Assembly: GCA_020073585.1 (NCBI GenBank)
Contig: JAIQEV010000021.1
Location: forward strand, 1 to 61,208
Length of the DNA: 61,208 nucleotides
Origin: Terriglobia bacterium
GTDB taxonomy: Bacteria > Acidobacteriota > Terriglobia > Acidiferrales > UBA7541
Direction of reading: 5' to 3'
The stretch's first letter is position 1. Each line of letters begins with the position of its first letter. The notes below the pieces were generated by a model. It ran no database searches. It saw only the letters and a list, made by a program, of their open reading frames with translations, and was not told the origin of the DNA. Below are positions 50,971 to 58,627 of this stretch, in pieces. Position numbers and translations under genes: made by a program.

Positions 50971-51496
50971 AGCTTGCTCCCCAAACCCCGCAGGATCATG
51001 CGCGAGGAACTTCTTGTCCCCGGCACGCCCCCTTTATGGATGCACGTCCCGGGCCATTGGTTTTCAGGGTTTTCTTTCCGTTGCGCAGGGCCACGGGCGT
51101 CGCTGTCCTTCCGGTGCCTGGTGCGTGCAGCCGCTTCCCGCCGCAGGGCGAGAAATAGGCGGGTTGGGTAGCTGCACACGGCCCCTTGCGGAGCCGTTGT
51201 CCCCGCGCGGCCCCCCAACCCGTTCTTGAAAGCTTAGGGGCAACTCCGCGAGGGCTCAATGGACCATCCGAGCCACTTTCTCCGGTACCCGCGTAGTAGT
51301 ACGCTCTCCCGGGCGGCCGGCAGAGCCCCCTTGAATCCAAGCTATGTGCTGTGTCTTCAATTAGATATGGAATACACCGGAAAGGGTAAATCTCGCCGGC
51401 CGTTCTCGGACCTTGCTGCTGCGCCAAACTCTAGCGCTTCGCCGGTCAAAATTCCCTGGAAAGCGCCAGGAAACAGAACAGGCCCGCCCGCGAATT
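50971..51496. other. Intergenic region, possible structured segment
   Basis: 526 bp. A CGGGTTGGG arm near 51159 pairs with CCCAACCCG near 51213, with further internal pairing, so an RNA structure is possible. I cannot assign it to a family. The short frames here are compositional and have no recognisable domain. Confidence 0.35.
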
Positions 51497-52096
51497 CTAC
51501 TGCAATGCCCTGATGCTCAGTGTCAGCGAAGCGGGAGTCTGTTTCGTCGTTTCGTTGACCATCTCGGCTGCGGTATCAATCATGAAGCGGTTATCCAGGG
51601 CCTGTACCGTTACACGGACTTTGTCATTCGCTCCGACGAAATACCAGGTCTCGTCGTGGGTCTTTTCGCTGCCTTTGGATCCTTCCTTAAACCGCAGGCC
51701 GGCATCGCACGCCTGCAGTTCCGCCTTGATCCGCTCATACTCCGGCTTGATCTCGGCCATCGTCTTCGCCCGCCGCATCTGGCAGGCGTACAACGCCCGC
51801 GTCATCCTGCCCTGAACTTCTTGATGCGGCCAGACGTTGCAGGTGGTTTGGGCATCCGGCGTGAGCTTGCCCTCGTAGTTCCCGAAAATCTTATCCGCCT
51901 GCTCCGTGCGGATCGCCGCGAAATCATCCGCCTGGGCCGCCCGCACCTTCTCGATGAATTCGCAGAGCGCCGGCTTGGCCGTGCTTTCTTTCGCCGCCGC
52001 CGCGCTCTGCGGTTTGTCCGGCTCCGCCTTCTGCTGCGCCAGGGCTGCCGCGCCCGCCGCCAGAATCACGATCATGAGTGTCCGTTTCCGCATCAC
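51497..52096 (-). CDS. Secreted protein, single copy of a cysteine-containing domain
   Basis: A 199-aa protein with a signal peptide (TLMIVILAAGAAALAQQ) and one ~155-residue domain. The domain has PALCEFIEKVRAAQADDF, a TTCNVWP cysteine, LYACQMRRAKTMAEIKPEYERIKAELQAC, and a strand-rich C-terminal part ending SIRALQ. The same domain appears twice in the next gene (52126-53247), with identical spacing of the cysteines. I know no name for it. The four cysteines could form two disulfides in the periplasm. The genes are 29 bp apart on the same strand. Confidence 0.75.
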   Translation of the reverse strand: MMRKRTLMIVILAAGAAALAQQKAEPDKPQSAAAAKESTAKPALCEFIEKVRAAQADDFAAIRTEQADKIFGNYEGKLTPDAQTTCNVWPHQEVQGRMTRALYACQMRRAKTMAEIKPEYERIKAELQACDAGLRFKEGSKGSEKTHDETWYFVGANDKVRVTVQALDNRFMIDTAAEMVNETTKQTPASLTLSIRALQ

Positions 52097-52125
52097 CGTC
52101 TCCTTGCTTCTGTATTTGGCGAGCG

Positions 52126-53247
52126 CTACTGCAGGAACTGAATCTGCAGCCTCAGCGATACGGGCGCCTGCTTGGTTTTGACGTCCACCTTTTCCGGGTC
52201 GGTCTTTAGCATGTATCCATCGTCGCGCGCCTCCACCGTGAGCTGGTAGAGCGCATCCTTTCCCGAAAAAAACCAGATATCGGCGTGCTCCCCCTCGCTG
52301 TCATTTATATTTTCATCGAACCTCAGGTTGGAGTAGCACCCCTGCAATTCGGTCTTCAGCCGTTCATATTCCGGCTTGATCTCCTCCATCGTCTTCGTCC
52401 GGCGCAATTCGCAGAGATAAAACGCCTGTTTGTTACCGCCCGAATGGGGAGGGTAGACCTTGCAGATGGATTGCGTATCCGGCCGGAGCGTGCCCGCGAC
52501 GGCCCCCGAGGCTTCCGCCGGCTTGGCCGAGCGCAGCGCCGTGTAATTATCCTGTCGTGCCGCCCGCACCTTCTCGATGAATTTGCAGAGCGGCAAGTTG
52601 GCCGTCATTTCCTGCGCCGCCGCCGTTTTGGGCTTTTCCTTTTCCGGGAGCGTGTCGCTCACGTCCAAGAGCACCATTACGCCAGGCCTGCCCGAAGATT
52701 CTCCGCTCACCATTTCAGCCAGATTCCCCCAATCATACAAGCTGAGTTCCGCGGTGAAGCCGGCCTGCTCGGCGGTCAATTTCCAGCTCTCTTCGCGCTT
52801 CGATTCCTCTCCTTCTTTTTTCTCCACGAACTTCCACTTCGGAAATGCCGCGCGCAATTCCGCGGCCGCCTTTTCGTACACCGGCTTGGCATCCGGGAGC
52901 ATTCGATACGGTCCTAGTTGGCAGGAGTAGAGCGGAGGATTCTCCATCTGGGCGCCGCGCCGGGTGTGCAACGTGCATTGGGAATCGGCGTCCAGCGCCA
53001 GCGTGCCATGAAACATATTGTGTTTGTCTTTGCCCAGAAGCGTATCTTCTTCGCCCTGGAGCGGGGCGAACTCCTCGGGGGCCGCGGCGATCACTTTCTT
53101 CACAAACGCGCACAGCGGCGTGTTCCTTGCTGCCGGCGCCGCTTGGCCTGCGGTCTGCGGCGCGCTCGCCCCTGCGTACATCACGGTGCAAACGCCGGCG
53201 ACGAGCAGGGAAATGGGCAGGGCCGCCTTGCGCAGAGCAATGTTCAT
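52126..53247 (-). CDS. Secreted protein with two copies of the same cysteine-containing domain
   Basis: A 373-aa protein with a signal peptide (LPISLLVAGVCTVMYAGASA). Domain one (~43-200) begins TPLCAFVKKVIAAAPEEF, with SQCTLH, LYSCQLG and KPVYEKAAAELRAAF. Domain two (~218-373) begins LPLCKFIEKVRAARQDNY, with SICKVYP, FYLCELRRTKTMEEIKPEY and LQGCYSNLRF, and ends IQFLQ. Domain two is much closer to the protein encoded at 51497, so that gene probably arose by duplicating the second domain, or the reverse. Domain one has lost the fourth cysteine. No function is known. Confidence 0.75.
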   Translation of the reverse strand: MNIALRKAALPISLLVAGVCTVMYAGASAPQTAGQAAPAARNTPLCAFVKKVIAAAPEEFAPLQGEEDTLLGKDKHNMFHGTLALDADSQCTLHTRRGAQMENPPLYSCQLGPYRMLPDAKPVYEKAAAELRAAFPKWKFVEKKEGEESKREESWKLTAEQAGFTAELSLYDWGNLAEMVSGESSGRPGVMVLLDVSDTLPEKEKPKTAAAQEMTANLPLCKFIEKVRAARQDNYTALRSAKPAEASGAVAGTLRPDTQSICKVYPPHSGGNKQAFYLCELRRTKTMEEIKPEYERLKTELQGCYSNLRFDENINDSEGEHADIWFFSGKDALYQLTVEARDDGYMLKTDPEKVDVKTKQAPVSLRLQIQFLQ

Positions 53248-53291
53248 GTTCTTGTCCTCGTGCTCTCGTTCGGGGTTTTAGAATGTGCGGA

Positions 53292-53711
53292 TCAATTCTT
53301 GTATTTTTTGTTCTTCAGCGGGGCGCGGGAATACATCAGCCGCAGCGTGATGCTCTTCGTTTCGCCCGCCTGCAGCGTCACGTTTTTTACCCATTCCGAA
53401 AAGATGCCCTTGGACGACGCCCGCAGGTCATAGTTATCCGCCTCCAGGTGCGCGATGGAAAACCGCCCGCGCGCATCGGCGTGCACCGCATGGGGCATCG
53501 CTCCGAACGACGACTGGTAGGTGATGCTGGCGTGCGGCGCCGGCTTATCGTCCGGCCCGATCACCACCCCGCTCAGTGTCGAGTGGCCCTTGTGCTGCGG
53601 CACGGCGTGCGCCGGCGCCGCGAAGACCAATCCGCTGAGCGCCGCAAACGATCCGCTGGCGCACAGCAAGAGGATGGCATGCATGGCGATTCGGCTGAGA
53701 GTACGCGGCAT
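53292..53711 (-). CDS. Small secreted carboxypeptidase-regulatory-like protein
   Basis: A 139-aa protein with a signal peptide (AMHAILLLCASGSFAALSGLVFA) and one Cna-B/carboxypeptidase-regulatory-like domain: STLSGVVIGPDDKPAPHASITY, RGRFSIAHLEADNYDLRASSKG and LQAGETKSITLRL. The same fold heads the TonB receptor at 37434, but here it stands alone and ends with a basic tail (KNKKYKN). ATG 53711 precedes the signal peptide; a longer upstream start would add a 31-residue charged stretch. It probably belongs to one transcription unit with the two cysteine-domain proteins downstream. Confidence 0.78.
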   Translation of the reverse strand: MPRTLSRIAMHAILLLCASGSFAALSGLVFAAPAHAVPQHKGHSTLSGVVIGPDDKPAPHASITYQSSFGAMPHAVHADARGRFSIAHLEADNYDLRASSKGIFSEWVKNVTLQAGETKSITLRLMYSRAPLKNKKYKN

Positions 53712-53867
53712 AGTGGTTGGCTCCCTGTGCTTGACTTGCCACCATCTTAAGCGGGGAGCGCCGCCGCGCGCGCACTCCCGCCCGCGCATGTGCCGCGCTG
53801 CCAACCTGCCTCTTCGTACAGGTGCTGCCCGTCAGCAGCTTGAATTCGCCGAAGCGCGGTGCGTTTG

Positions 53868-55058
53868 TCATCGGGTAGCCGCGGCGGCGGGCTGCAGCTT
53901 TTCTTCTTGCGGGTGGGAGTGTTCGGGCAGAGAGAGCGAGAGGAGCCAGGCAAAGACGGGGAGCACGGCCAGGATCAGGAACATCGAGGGAAGCCCGTAG
54001 TGGTCGGCCAGGCGGCCGAGAAGCGGGGCGAAGAGCCCGCCGACGGTGATGGCCAGGCCGAAGGTGACGCCGGAAGCGGTGCCCAGGCGCGTGGGCAGAT
54101 ATTCGTGGCTGAGCACGACCATCACGCTGAACGGCGCGAACAGCACCAGGCCCACAAGAAACAGCAGCAGGCTGGCCAGCGCGGTGTGATGCGCCAGCAG
54201 CAGCAGGCCCAGGAGCGGGCCGAGCAGCCCGTAGGTCCACAGCAGCAGGCGGCGGTGGCCGATGATGTCCGCGGCCCAGCCGCCCGCCAGCGTGCCCACG
54301 GCGCCGGCGCCCATGAACAGGGAAAGCGCCAGGCCCCCGGCGGCCTTGGTGGCGCCGAGGGCGCGGATCCAGTAGAGCGGCAGAAAGGTGCTCAAGCCGA
54401 AAAAGATGACCGAGCGGACCATCACCGCGCCGGTCAGGCGCAGGAACGGCGGCCACTGGTCCTTGCCGGTCGCGGCCTGCGCCGCGATGCGCACCGCGTG
54501 GGACTTGGCCAGCGCGGCGAAGTCCGCCATGCCGGTCAGCAGCGCAATCCCTCCCAACAGGGGCGCCAGGATCAGCCACCCCGAACCGTGCAGGCCGAAA
54601 GCCAAGGCCAGCGCGGTGACCACCAGCGGGCCGATGGCGAAACCCAGGTTTCCGCCCACGGTGAAAAGGCTCATGGCCGCGTTGCGGCGGTCTCCGGCGG
54701 CGAAGCTGGTCAGCCGCGCGGCTTCCGGATGGAAGGCGGCGCTGCCGATACCCGCGAGGACCAGCGCGAGGAAGAGCGGGGAGTAGTGCGTCAGAAAGCC
54801 CGAGCCCGCCACGCACACGCCGGCCAGGAGCAGCCCGAAAGGCATGAGCCACGGAGCGGAGCGCCGGTCGGCGAGATGCCCGAACGCCGGCTGCAGCACC
54901 GAAGAGCTGATATTGGCGGCAAAGATCAGGCCGCCCGCCGCGGCGTAGGAGATGTGCAGGTCGCTGACGAAGAAGGGCAGCAGCGCCGGGATGGAGCCCT
55001 GGCAGAAGTCGATCCACAGATGGCCGGAGGCCAGCAGCGCGACCAGGCGGCGCTGCAT
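53868..55058 (-). CDS. MFS transporter, fosmidomycin-resistance-like
   Basis: A 396-aa twelve-helix major facilitator. The N-terminal half has LLASGHLWIDFCQGSIPALLPF and the motif-A-like FGHLADRRSAPWLMP; GIGSAAFHPEAARLTS and FTVGGNLGFAIGPL are typical of the Fsr/fosmidomycin-resistance subfamily of drug exporters. The second half repeats motif A as GGWAADIIGHRRLLL. The substrate is unknown. ATG 55058 is preferred because residues before it are Pro/Arg-rich and not membrane-like. Confidence 0.88.
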   Translation of the reverse strand: MQRRLVALLASGHLWIDFCQGSIPALLPFFVSDLHISYAAAGGLIFAANISSSVLQPAFGHLADRRSAPWLMPFGLLLAGVCVAGSGFLTHYSPLFLALVLAGIGSAAFHPEAARLTSFAAGDRRNAAMSLFTVGGNLGFAIGPLVVTALALAFGLHGSGWLILAPLLGGIALLTGMADFAALAKSHAVRIAAQAATGKDQWPPFLRLTGAVMVRSVIFFGLSTFLPLYWIRALGATKAAGGLALSLFMGAGAVGTLAGGWAADIIGHRRLLLWTYGLLGPLLGLLLLAHHTALASLLLFLVGLVLFAPFSVMVVLSHEYLPTRLGTASGVTFGLAITVGGLFAPLLGRLADHYGLPSMFLILAVLPVFAWLLSLSLPEHSHPQEEKLQPAAAATR

Positions 55059-55261
55059 CAGGAGTTGCTCCGCGCGGCGCGGTGGCGCGGCGCTAAGGGG
55101 ATCATGGAGAGATGGGGCGTCATGTTTCCGGGTGCACCCTGGGTCCAGAAGCTCTTGCCGCCGCAAGCGACGGCAGAAGAAAAACTGTACAGGAAAAAAC
55201 GAGCCGAAGGAAGGAGAGACGGGAGGGCGCGCGAAGGGGGCGGGGGGGCCGCCAATTTTTT

Positions 55262-55353
55262 GCAAGTGTGGATTACAAAGGAGTTTAAGTTCAGCAATTT
55301 TGTAAGTGTGGATTCCACGGGGGTTGCGCGGCGATTTTTTGTAAGTGTGGATT
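55262..55353. repeat. Three direct repeats, GYAAGTGTGGATT
   Basis: Copies at 55262-55274, 55302-55314 and 55341-55353, spaced 40 and 39 bp. Each is preceded by a T-run; the first and third are also followed two to three bases later by AAAGGAGTT. The spacing (about four helical turns) would place protein-binding sites on one face of the DNA. Confidence 0.75.
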
Positions 55354-55384
55354 GGAAAGGAGTTAGAGGAGAAGAAAAAAGTTC

Positions 55385-55406
55385 AAGAGTTGACAGTTGA
55401 AAGTTG
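55385..55406. repeat. Dispersed 22-bp repeat, copy 1
   Basis: AAGAGTTGACAGTTGAAAGT plus TG; an exact second copy lies at 59250-59271. Both are followed by G-rich sequence of the form GGAGGGGAGRGGAAG (55411-55428 and 59296-59311). Confidence 0.8.
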
Positions 55407-55524
55407 AAAGTCCAGAGGGGAGGGGAAGAGGGATTCGCCACGCCGACCGGGGCGCGAGTGAACCGGGCCGGGCCGGGGCAGGCACCGGAAGAGAGGAGAG
55501 TGGGCGCGGGAAGCATAGGCGGGG

Positions 55525-55926
55525 TCAGGGTTGGGAGGGAGGGACGGGGAAGGCGCGGCGGAGGGTTTGTTCCCAGGCGGAGAGGCCCTGGGCCATGGAG
55601 ATCTCGTGCTTGACGGCGGGGAGGCTGTGGAGGAGGAGCTGGCCGATGTAGGCGAGGATGGCGACGTTGCGGCGGGGGATGCGGTTGCCGGCGAGGAGGG
55701 CGAAGAGTTTGCCGAGGACGTGATTGACATCGCTGGCGGTCTGGAATTCGCCGGAGAGGGAGGCGAGCTCGGCGGCGATGCGGTCGGCTTCGAGGAGCTG
55801 GCGCTCCTCGCGGGCGTGGACGAGGCAGAGGCGCGGGTGGGTGGCGGAGCGGGGGAGGCGGCATTTGCGGCCGTCGGAGAAGGGCTGCTGGCATAGGGTG
55901 GATTCAGGGATTTTGGAGCGTTTCAT
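55525..55926 (-). CDS. Cys/His-rich small protein of unknown function
   Basis: A 133-aa cytoplasmic protein. The N-terminus contains CQQPFSDGRKC, then LCLVHAREE: three cysteines and a nearby histidine, a plausible zinc site (~12-37). A helical middle follows (LASLSGEFQTASDVNHVLGK), then LFALLAGNRIPRRNVAILAYIGQLLLHSLPAV. I recall similar proteins recurring in acidobacterial genomes, with no function. The compact Zn-like head with a helical body suggests nucleic-acid or protein binding. It sits next to triple direct repeats and a dispersed repeat, so a link to repeat-bearing DNA is worth testing. Confidence 0.65.
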   Translation of the reverse strand: MKRSKIPESTLCQQPFSDGRKCRLPRSATHPRLCLVHAREERQLLEADRIAAELASLSGEFQTASDVNHVLGKLFALLAGNRIPRRNVAILAYIGQLLLHSLPAVKHEISMAQGLSAWEQTLRRAFPVPPSQP

Positions 55927-56505
55927 GGGTTAAGTCCTTGAAAAGATTGGCCACCCCGACAGAGTCGGGGCAGGCGCCGAGAACAGAGGTGCGGAAGAGG
56001 AAAGAAGGGTAGGGTCGAACGGCGACGCTCAGGGCAGCTAGTCACAGCACATGTTAGCATGGGCGTTATATGCTGTCAATAGGTTACTGAAAGAGCATTC
56101 GAATGGCTGTGGAAAAGTGAGCAGCGGGATTCGAAACACGAAATACGAAAAGCGCGAGGAAGATGCCGTCCTCCAGACATTGCCGAGGAGCCACGTCAAG
56201 AGCGTGCCACCCGACTTGGTGATTCGAAACGTCAAGAGCCCGCGTGCCCCAGCAGGAGCCGGGATAGACGCCGGCACATGGGGCACCTGGATTGGCCAAT
56301 CGGTTCTTTAGCTGGCTGGCCTGCTCAACAGGTCAAAACCGGCTTTTATTAAATGCTCTGCGAGCGTCCGGCAACCGCATTTGCACTTAGGATCACTCAG
56401 GAGGGCAATTCCTCCGACCACCAAGAGAATGCCCAGTCCCATCGAGTTTGATGCTCGGCTATTCATGTAGCTTTACCCCTCTTCGCCGCTCTCTGCGAAT
56501 TCCGC
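55927..56505. other. Intergenic region, AT-richer
   Basis: 579 bp with no convincing gene. It marks the start of an AT-richer stretch reaching to ~58600. A cluster of CGAAA-type words lies at 56117-56152 and resembles those at 59326-59372 and 59655-59712. Short frames have no similarity I recognise. Confidence 0.4.
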
Positions 56506-56787
56506 CTACGCATGCGCAAGACCGACCCATGCACTTCGGGAATACTCGGCCACAATGACGCCGAATTTCCGTCCCGTCGTCTGGGCAGCCTCCGCAGCCA
56601 GAGTTCGCACGCTCTCCAGTCCCGAGTCCGTATGAACTACATATTCAGCTGTCGGCAACTGGTAGGTGAGGCCGTTGTTGCCTGTGACTTCTCTTGAAAA
56701 GCCACGATCGGCCATTGCGGCATGCAACGTTTCGTAGTCATCCCACACAGCGCTGTGAAGCTCGACTCTCGCCAAGAACTTGGCCAT
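56506..56787 (-). CDS. GhoS/DUF2622-like small protein
   Basis: A 93-aa protein beginning MAKFLARVELHSAVWDDYETL with AAMADRGFSREV, LTYQLPTAEYVVHT and a C-terminal KFGVIVAEYSRSAWVG. The ferredoxin-like flow and the FxxRVELH...LPTAEY pattern match what I recall of the DUF2622 group, which includes GhoS, an RNA-cleaving antitoxin of a type V system. No membrane toxin like GhoT is visible beside it. The ATG overlaps the stop of the upstream gene (ATGA), so the two are translationally coupled. The family link is tentative. Confidence 0.5.
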   Translation of the reverse strand: MAKFLARVELHSAVWDDYETLHAAMADRGFSREVTGNNGLTYQLPTAEYVVHTDSGLESVRTLAAEAAQTTGRKFGVIVAEYSRSAWVGLAHA

Positions 56788-57041
56788 CAGTCCTCCTCAA
56801 AAGCCGTGAGTTTCCGAAACTTGCCATGCCTGCCCTGAATATGAATCGTTCCGCTGCCAGCCAGCTCCTGGGCTCTTTCGATGGCCTCTGCCTGCGTATC
56901 AAATACCGCGCTGGCGCGCTCGGCATTCGGTTTGCTCACTGCCCAGCCTTGGTCGTGAATCTTTACGAACACCTCATTGTGACGATGGCCACTCACTTCT
57001 AGCTCCTTTCCGACTTCCATTTCGAAATTCCATTCCGACAC
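56787..57041 (-). CDS. DUF2188-like small protein
   Basis: An 84-aa protein; residues ~15-70 read HRHNEVFVKIHDQGWAVSKP, then RASAVFDTQAEAIERAQELA and IHIQGRHGKFRKLT, the strand-helix pattern of DUF2188 (short proteins with a GWAVK...T..EAI..A motif). Role unknown. The GTG start at 57041 has AGGGTG eight bases upstream and sits 26 bp from a strong promoter; ATG 57020 is an alternative. First gene of a two-gene operon with the GhoS-like gene, transcribed away from the XRE/ImmA pair. Confidence 0.6.
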   Translation of the reverse strand: MSEWNFEMEVGKELEVSGHRHNEVFVKIHDQGWAVSKPNAERASAVFDTQAEAIERAQELAGSGTIHIQGRHGKFRKLTAFEED

Positions 57042-57066
57042 GATTTCACCCTGCCGGTTCGTCCCC

Positions 57067-57095
57067 AAAGTACGCCGCCTGAAAGGAGGTGTCAA
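57067..57095 (-). promoter_or_regulatory. Promoter of the DUF2188/GhoS-like operon
   Basis: On the minus strand: TTGACA (57090-57095), a 17-bp spacer, TACTTT (57067-57072). The perfect -35 and ideal spacing make this the best sigma-70-type promoter in the window. It lies between the two divergent operons, about 92 bp from the XRE start. Confidence 0.75.
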
Positions 57096-57110
57096 GAGGC
57101 AAAGCACAAA

Positions 57111-57116
57111 TATAAT
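57111..57116 (+). promoter_or_regulatory. Possible -10 of the XRE/ImmA operon
   Basis: TATAAT on the plus strand, 71 bp before the XRE GTG, in an AT-rich stretch (ATATAATGTTTCTATATAAG). The -35 is weak, as expected of a promoter needing help or autoregulated. Confidence 0.4.
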
Positions 57117-57187
57117 GTTTCTATATAAGCCATTCCACTTGCAGTAGGGGATTGACGATGTTGCGGCGGTGAGGTAGAAAAGAGGAC

Positions 57188-57607
57188 GTGGCGTTGTCTC
57201 AAGGACCTTTCTATAGGACGCTTGGTGAACGGGTGCGCCGCGCGCGCCTGTCGGCGAGGTATAGTCAGGGAAGACTGGCGAGCTGCGTAGGGCTCTCGAG
57301 GTCGTCCGTCGCCAATATAGAGACCGGCCGCCAGCCGGTTTATATACATGCACTGCTCCGGATTGCCAAACAGCTTCGGACCCCGATTTCAGATTTGATC
57401 CCACCAACTGACAAGGAGTTGGACGCTGCGGAATCTGAAGACGTGAAGCGTCTCCCTGAGGCTGAACGCCGGTTTGTGAATCTAATTCTTGGCAGGTCAA
57501 GTTCTGATAAGAAGGAGAGAGATGGCTCCGAGATACTCCCTGGCAAGAAGGCAAGCGGCCGGTCTGCTAAAACGAGGGCGGGTCAGACGGGCGCCGATTC
57601 CCATTGA
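57188..57607 (+). CDS. XRE-family HTH repressor
   Basis: A 139-aa regulator. Residues ~10-65 form a lambda-repressor-like helix-turn-helix domain (LGERVRRARLSARYSQGRLA, then GLSRSSVANIETGRQ). The C-terminal part is charged and probably flexible, a suitable target for the downstream protease. It starts at GTG 57188 and overlaps the ImmA-like gene by 86 bases in another frame. XRE repressors paired with ImmA-type peptidases control mobile elements and stress responses; the peptidase cleaves the repressor. The AT-rich divergent intergenic region is the obvious operator. Confidence 0.85.
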   Translation: MALSQGPFYRTLGERVRRARLSARYSQGRLASCVGLSRSSVANIETGRQPVYIHALLRIAKQLRTPISDLIPPTDKELDAAESEDVKRLPEAERRFVNLILGRSSSDKKERDGSEILPGKKASGRSAKTRAGQTGADSH

Positions 57608-58052
57608 GAAGCTCGCGGCACTCCTCGATGCCGAAATCGTGCTTCAGCCGTTCTCAGGGGAGATATCCGGCATCGTTCATCGAAACAGGGATGGAAGCGC
57701 GGTCATAGGCGTAAACTCATCGCATACTATCCAGCGCCAGCGATTCACAATCGCGCACGAGATCGGTCACCTACTACTTCATACAGATGAGAATTTGCAT
57801 GTGGATAAGAACTTCCCGATTGGACTAAGAAACGAAATTTCCGGGAAATCAGTGAATGAAAACGAAATTGAGGCAAATCAGTTTGCCGCCGCACTGCTCA
57901 TGCCTCCTGATCTCATAGCGGAAGATGTTAAGCCCTTTATCGGAAGAGATGTGCAATTAGCAATCCAGAAGCTCGCCAAGAAATACAGGGTTAGCGAACA
58001 AGCGATGTCAATTCGACTTTCATCGCTACGCTATGTGGAGTTGGGAACTTAA
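57522..58052 (+). CDS. ImmA/IrrE-family metallopeptidase
   Basis: A 176-aa zinc protease with the HEIGHLLLH site (~79-87) and the downstream helix NEIEANQFAAALLMP carrying the third ligand glutamate. In ICEBs1 the ImmA protease cleaves the ImmR repressor, and in Deinococcus IrrE cleaves DdrO, both to release silenced genes. ATG 57522 is chosen because GGAG lies just upstream (AAGGAGAGAG) and the N-terminus MAPRYSLARRQA follows; an earlier ATG at 57489 lacks a site. It overlaps the XRE gene by 86 bases, indicating tight coupling. Confidence 0.9.
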   Translation: MAPRYSLARRQAAGLLKRGRVRRAPIPIEKLAALLDAEIVLQPFSGEISGIVHRNRDGSAVIGVNSSHTIQRQRFTIAHEIGHLLLHTDENLHVDKNFPIGLRNEISGKSVNENEIEANQFAAALLMPPDLIAEDVKPFIGRDVQLAIQKLAKKYRVSEQAMSIRLSSLRYVELGT

Positions 58053-58627
58053 ATATCTAAACGTGGGATATTCATTTTTGGTCAAGCTCTGCACGCAGCG
58101 CCAGCGGCCTTGACCCTGGACCTTCTCAAACACAGACTCATCCGGTGTGTGAGCCTGCCGGAGTCTGAAGATGGGCTGGATGAACTTAAGTAAACTTGTC
58201 AGAACGAATTCGCGGACGAAGAAGTAGGCGGAACAAGTTCTAGAAGATCAGCGTCGGAACGCGAAAGCGGTTGTGTCTCGAAAGCTGTAGAAAAGTGGAT
58301 GGCATAACTTCTCTGAGAAGTCATGAAATTCTTTTTTTTATGCAGCTGCCTTTTTTTGCCTCCGATGTCGCGGTACCCTTTGATGCGCCGCAGCTTCATC
58401 TAACCGCTGACCCACAGCCCGAAGAACACTCGCAGCACGGCGCCTTCATTCGGCAGCGCCGCCTAAGAAACTGCTGAAGAAACGGAATCTGTCGTTCTGA
58501 GCCCAGCCGATGAGGATGGGTGAAGAATCCCAAGTTCATGTGTTGCCGAAACCTGCCGCTGAGATCCTTCGGCGAACCTCATCGGTTCGCCTCAGGATGA
58601 CACCTTTACGTGAGTTTTCCGCAGCCT
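58053..58627. other. Intergenic region after immA-like gene
   Basis: 575 bp with no gene I can support. It includes a composite hairpin at 58564-58598 (ATCCT...AGGAT enclosing GGCGAACC/GGTTCGCC), of the kind that recurs in intergenic DNA of many environmental genomes. Composition returns to GC-rich toward 58600. Confidence 0.45.
58564..58598. repeat. Composite intergenic palindrome
   Basis: Outer arms ATCCT (58564-58568) and AGGAT (58594-58598) and inner arms GGCGAACC (58571-58578) and GGTTCGCC (58584-58591). A related word set (GATTCCTCGCTGCGCTCGGA) occurs near 59461-59480. Confidence 0.7.

Larger units (their letters stand above)
55059..55524. other. Intergenic region with short direct repeats
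   Basis: 466 bp between the MFS gene and the Cys/His protein. It contains three direct repeats of GTAAGTGTGGATT (55262-55353) and one copy of a 22-bp repeat (55385-55406) shared with 59250-59271. A purine-rich stretch follows to 55520. No credible protein gene. Confidence 0.55.

Noticed and set aside
51159-51335. Possible 6S-like or riboswitch RNA
   Set aside because: Long-range pairing exists, but I could not identify conserved 6S, cobalamin, SAM or c-di-GMP cores; needs a covariance search.
50996-51427. A 143-codon minus-strand frame in the gap at 50971-51496
   Set aside because: No Shine-Dalgarno, no similarity, and composition like the surrounding noncoding DNA.
55262-55353. CRISPR array
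   Set aside because: Only three 13-bp repeats with 26-27-bp unmatched sequence, an imperfect first copy and no cas genes; repeats are too short.
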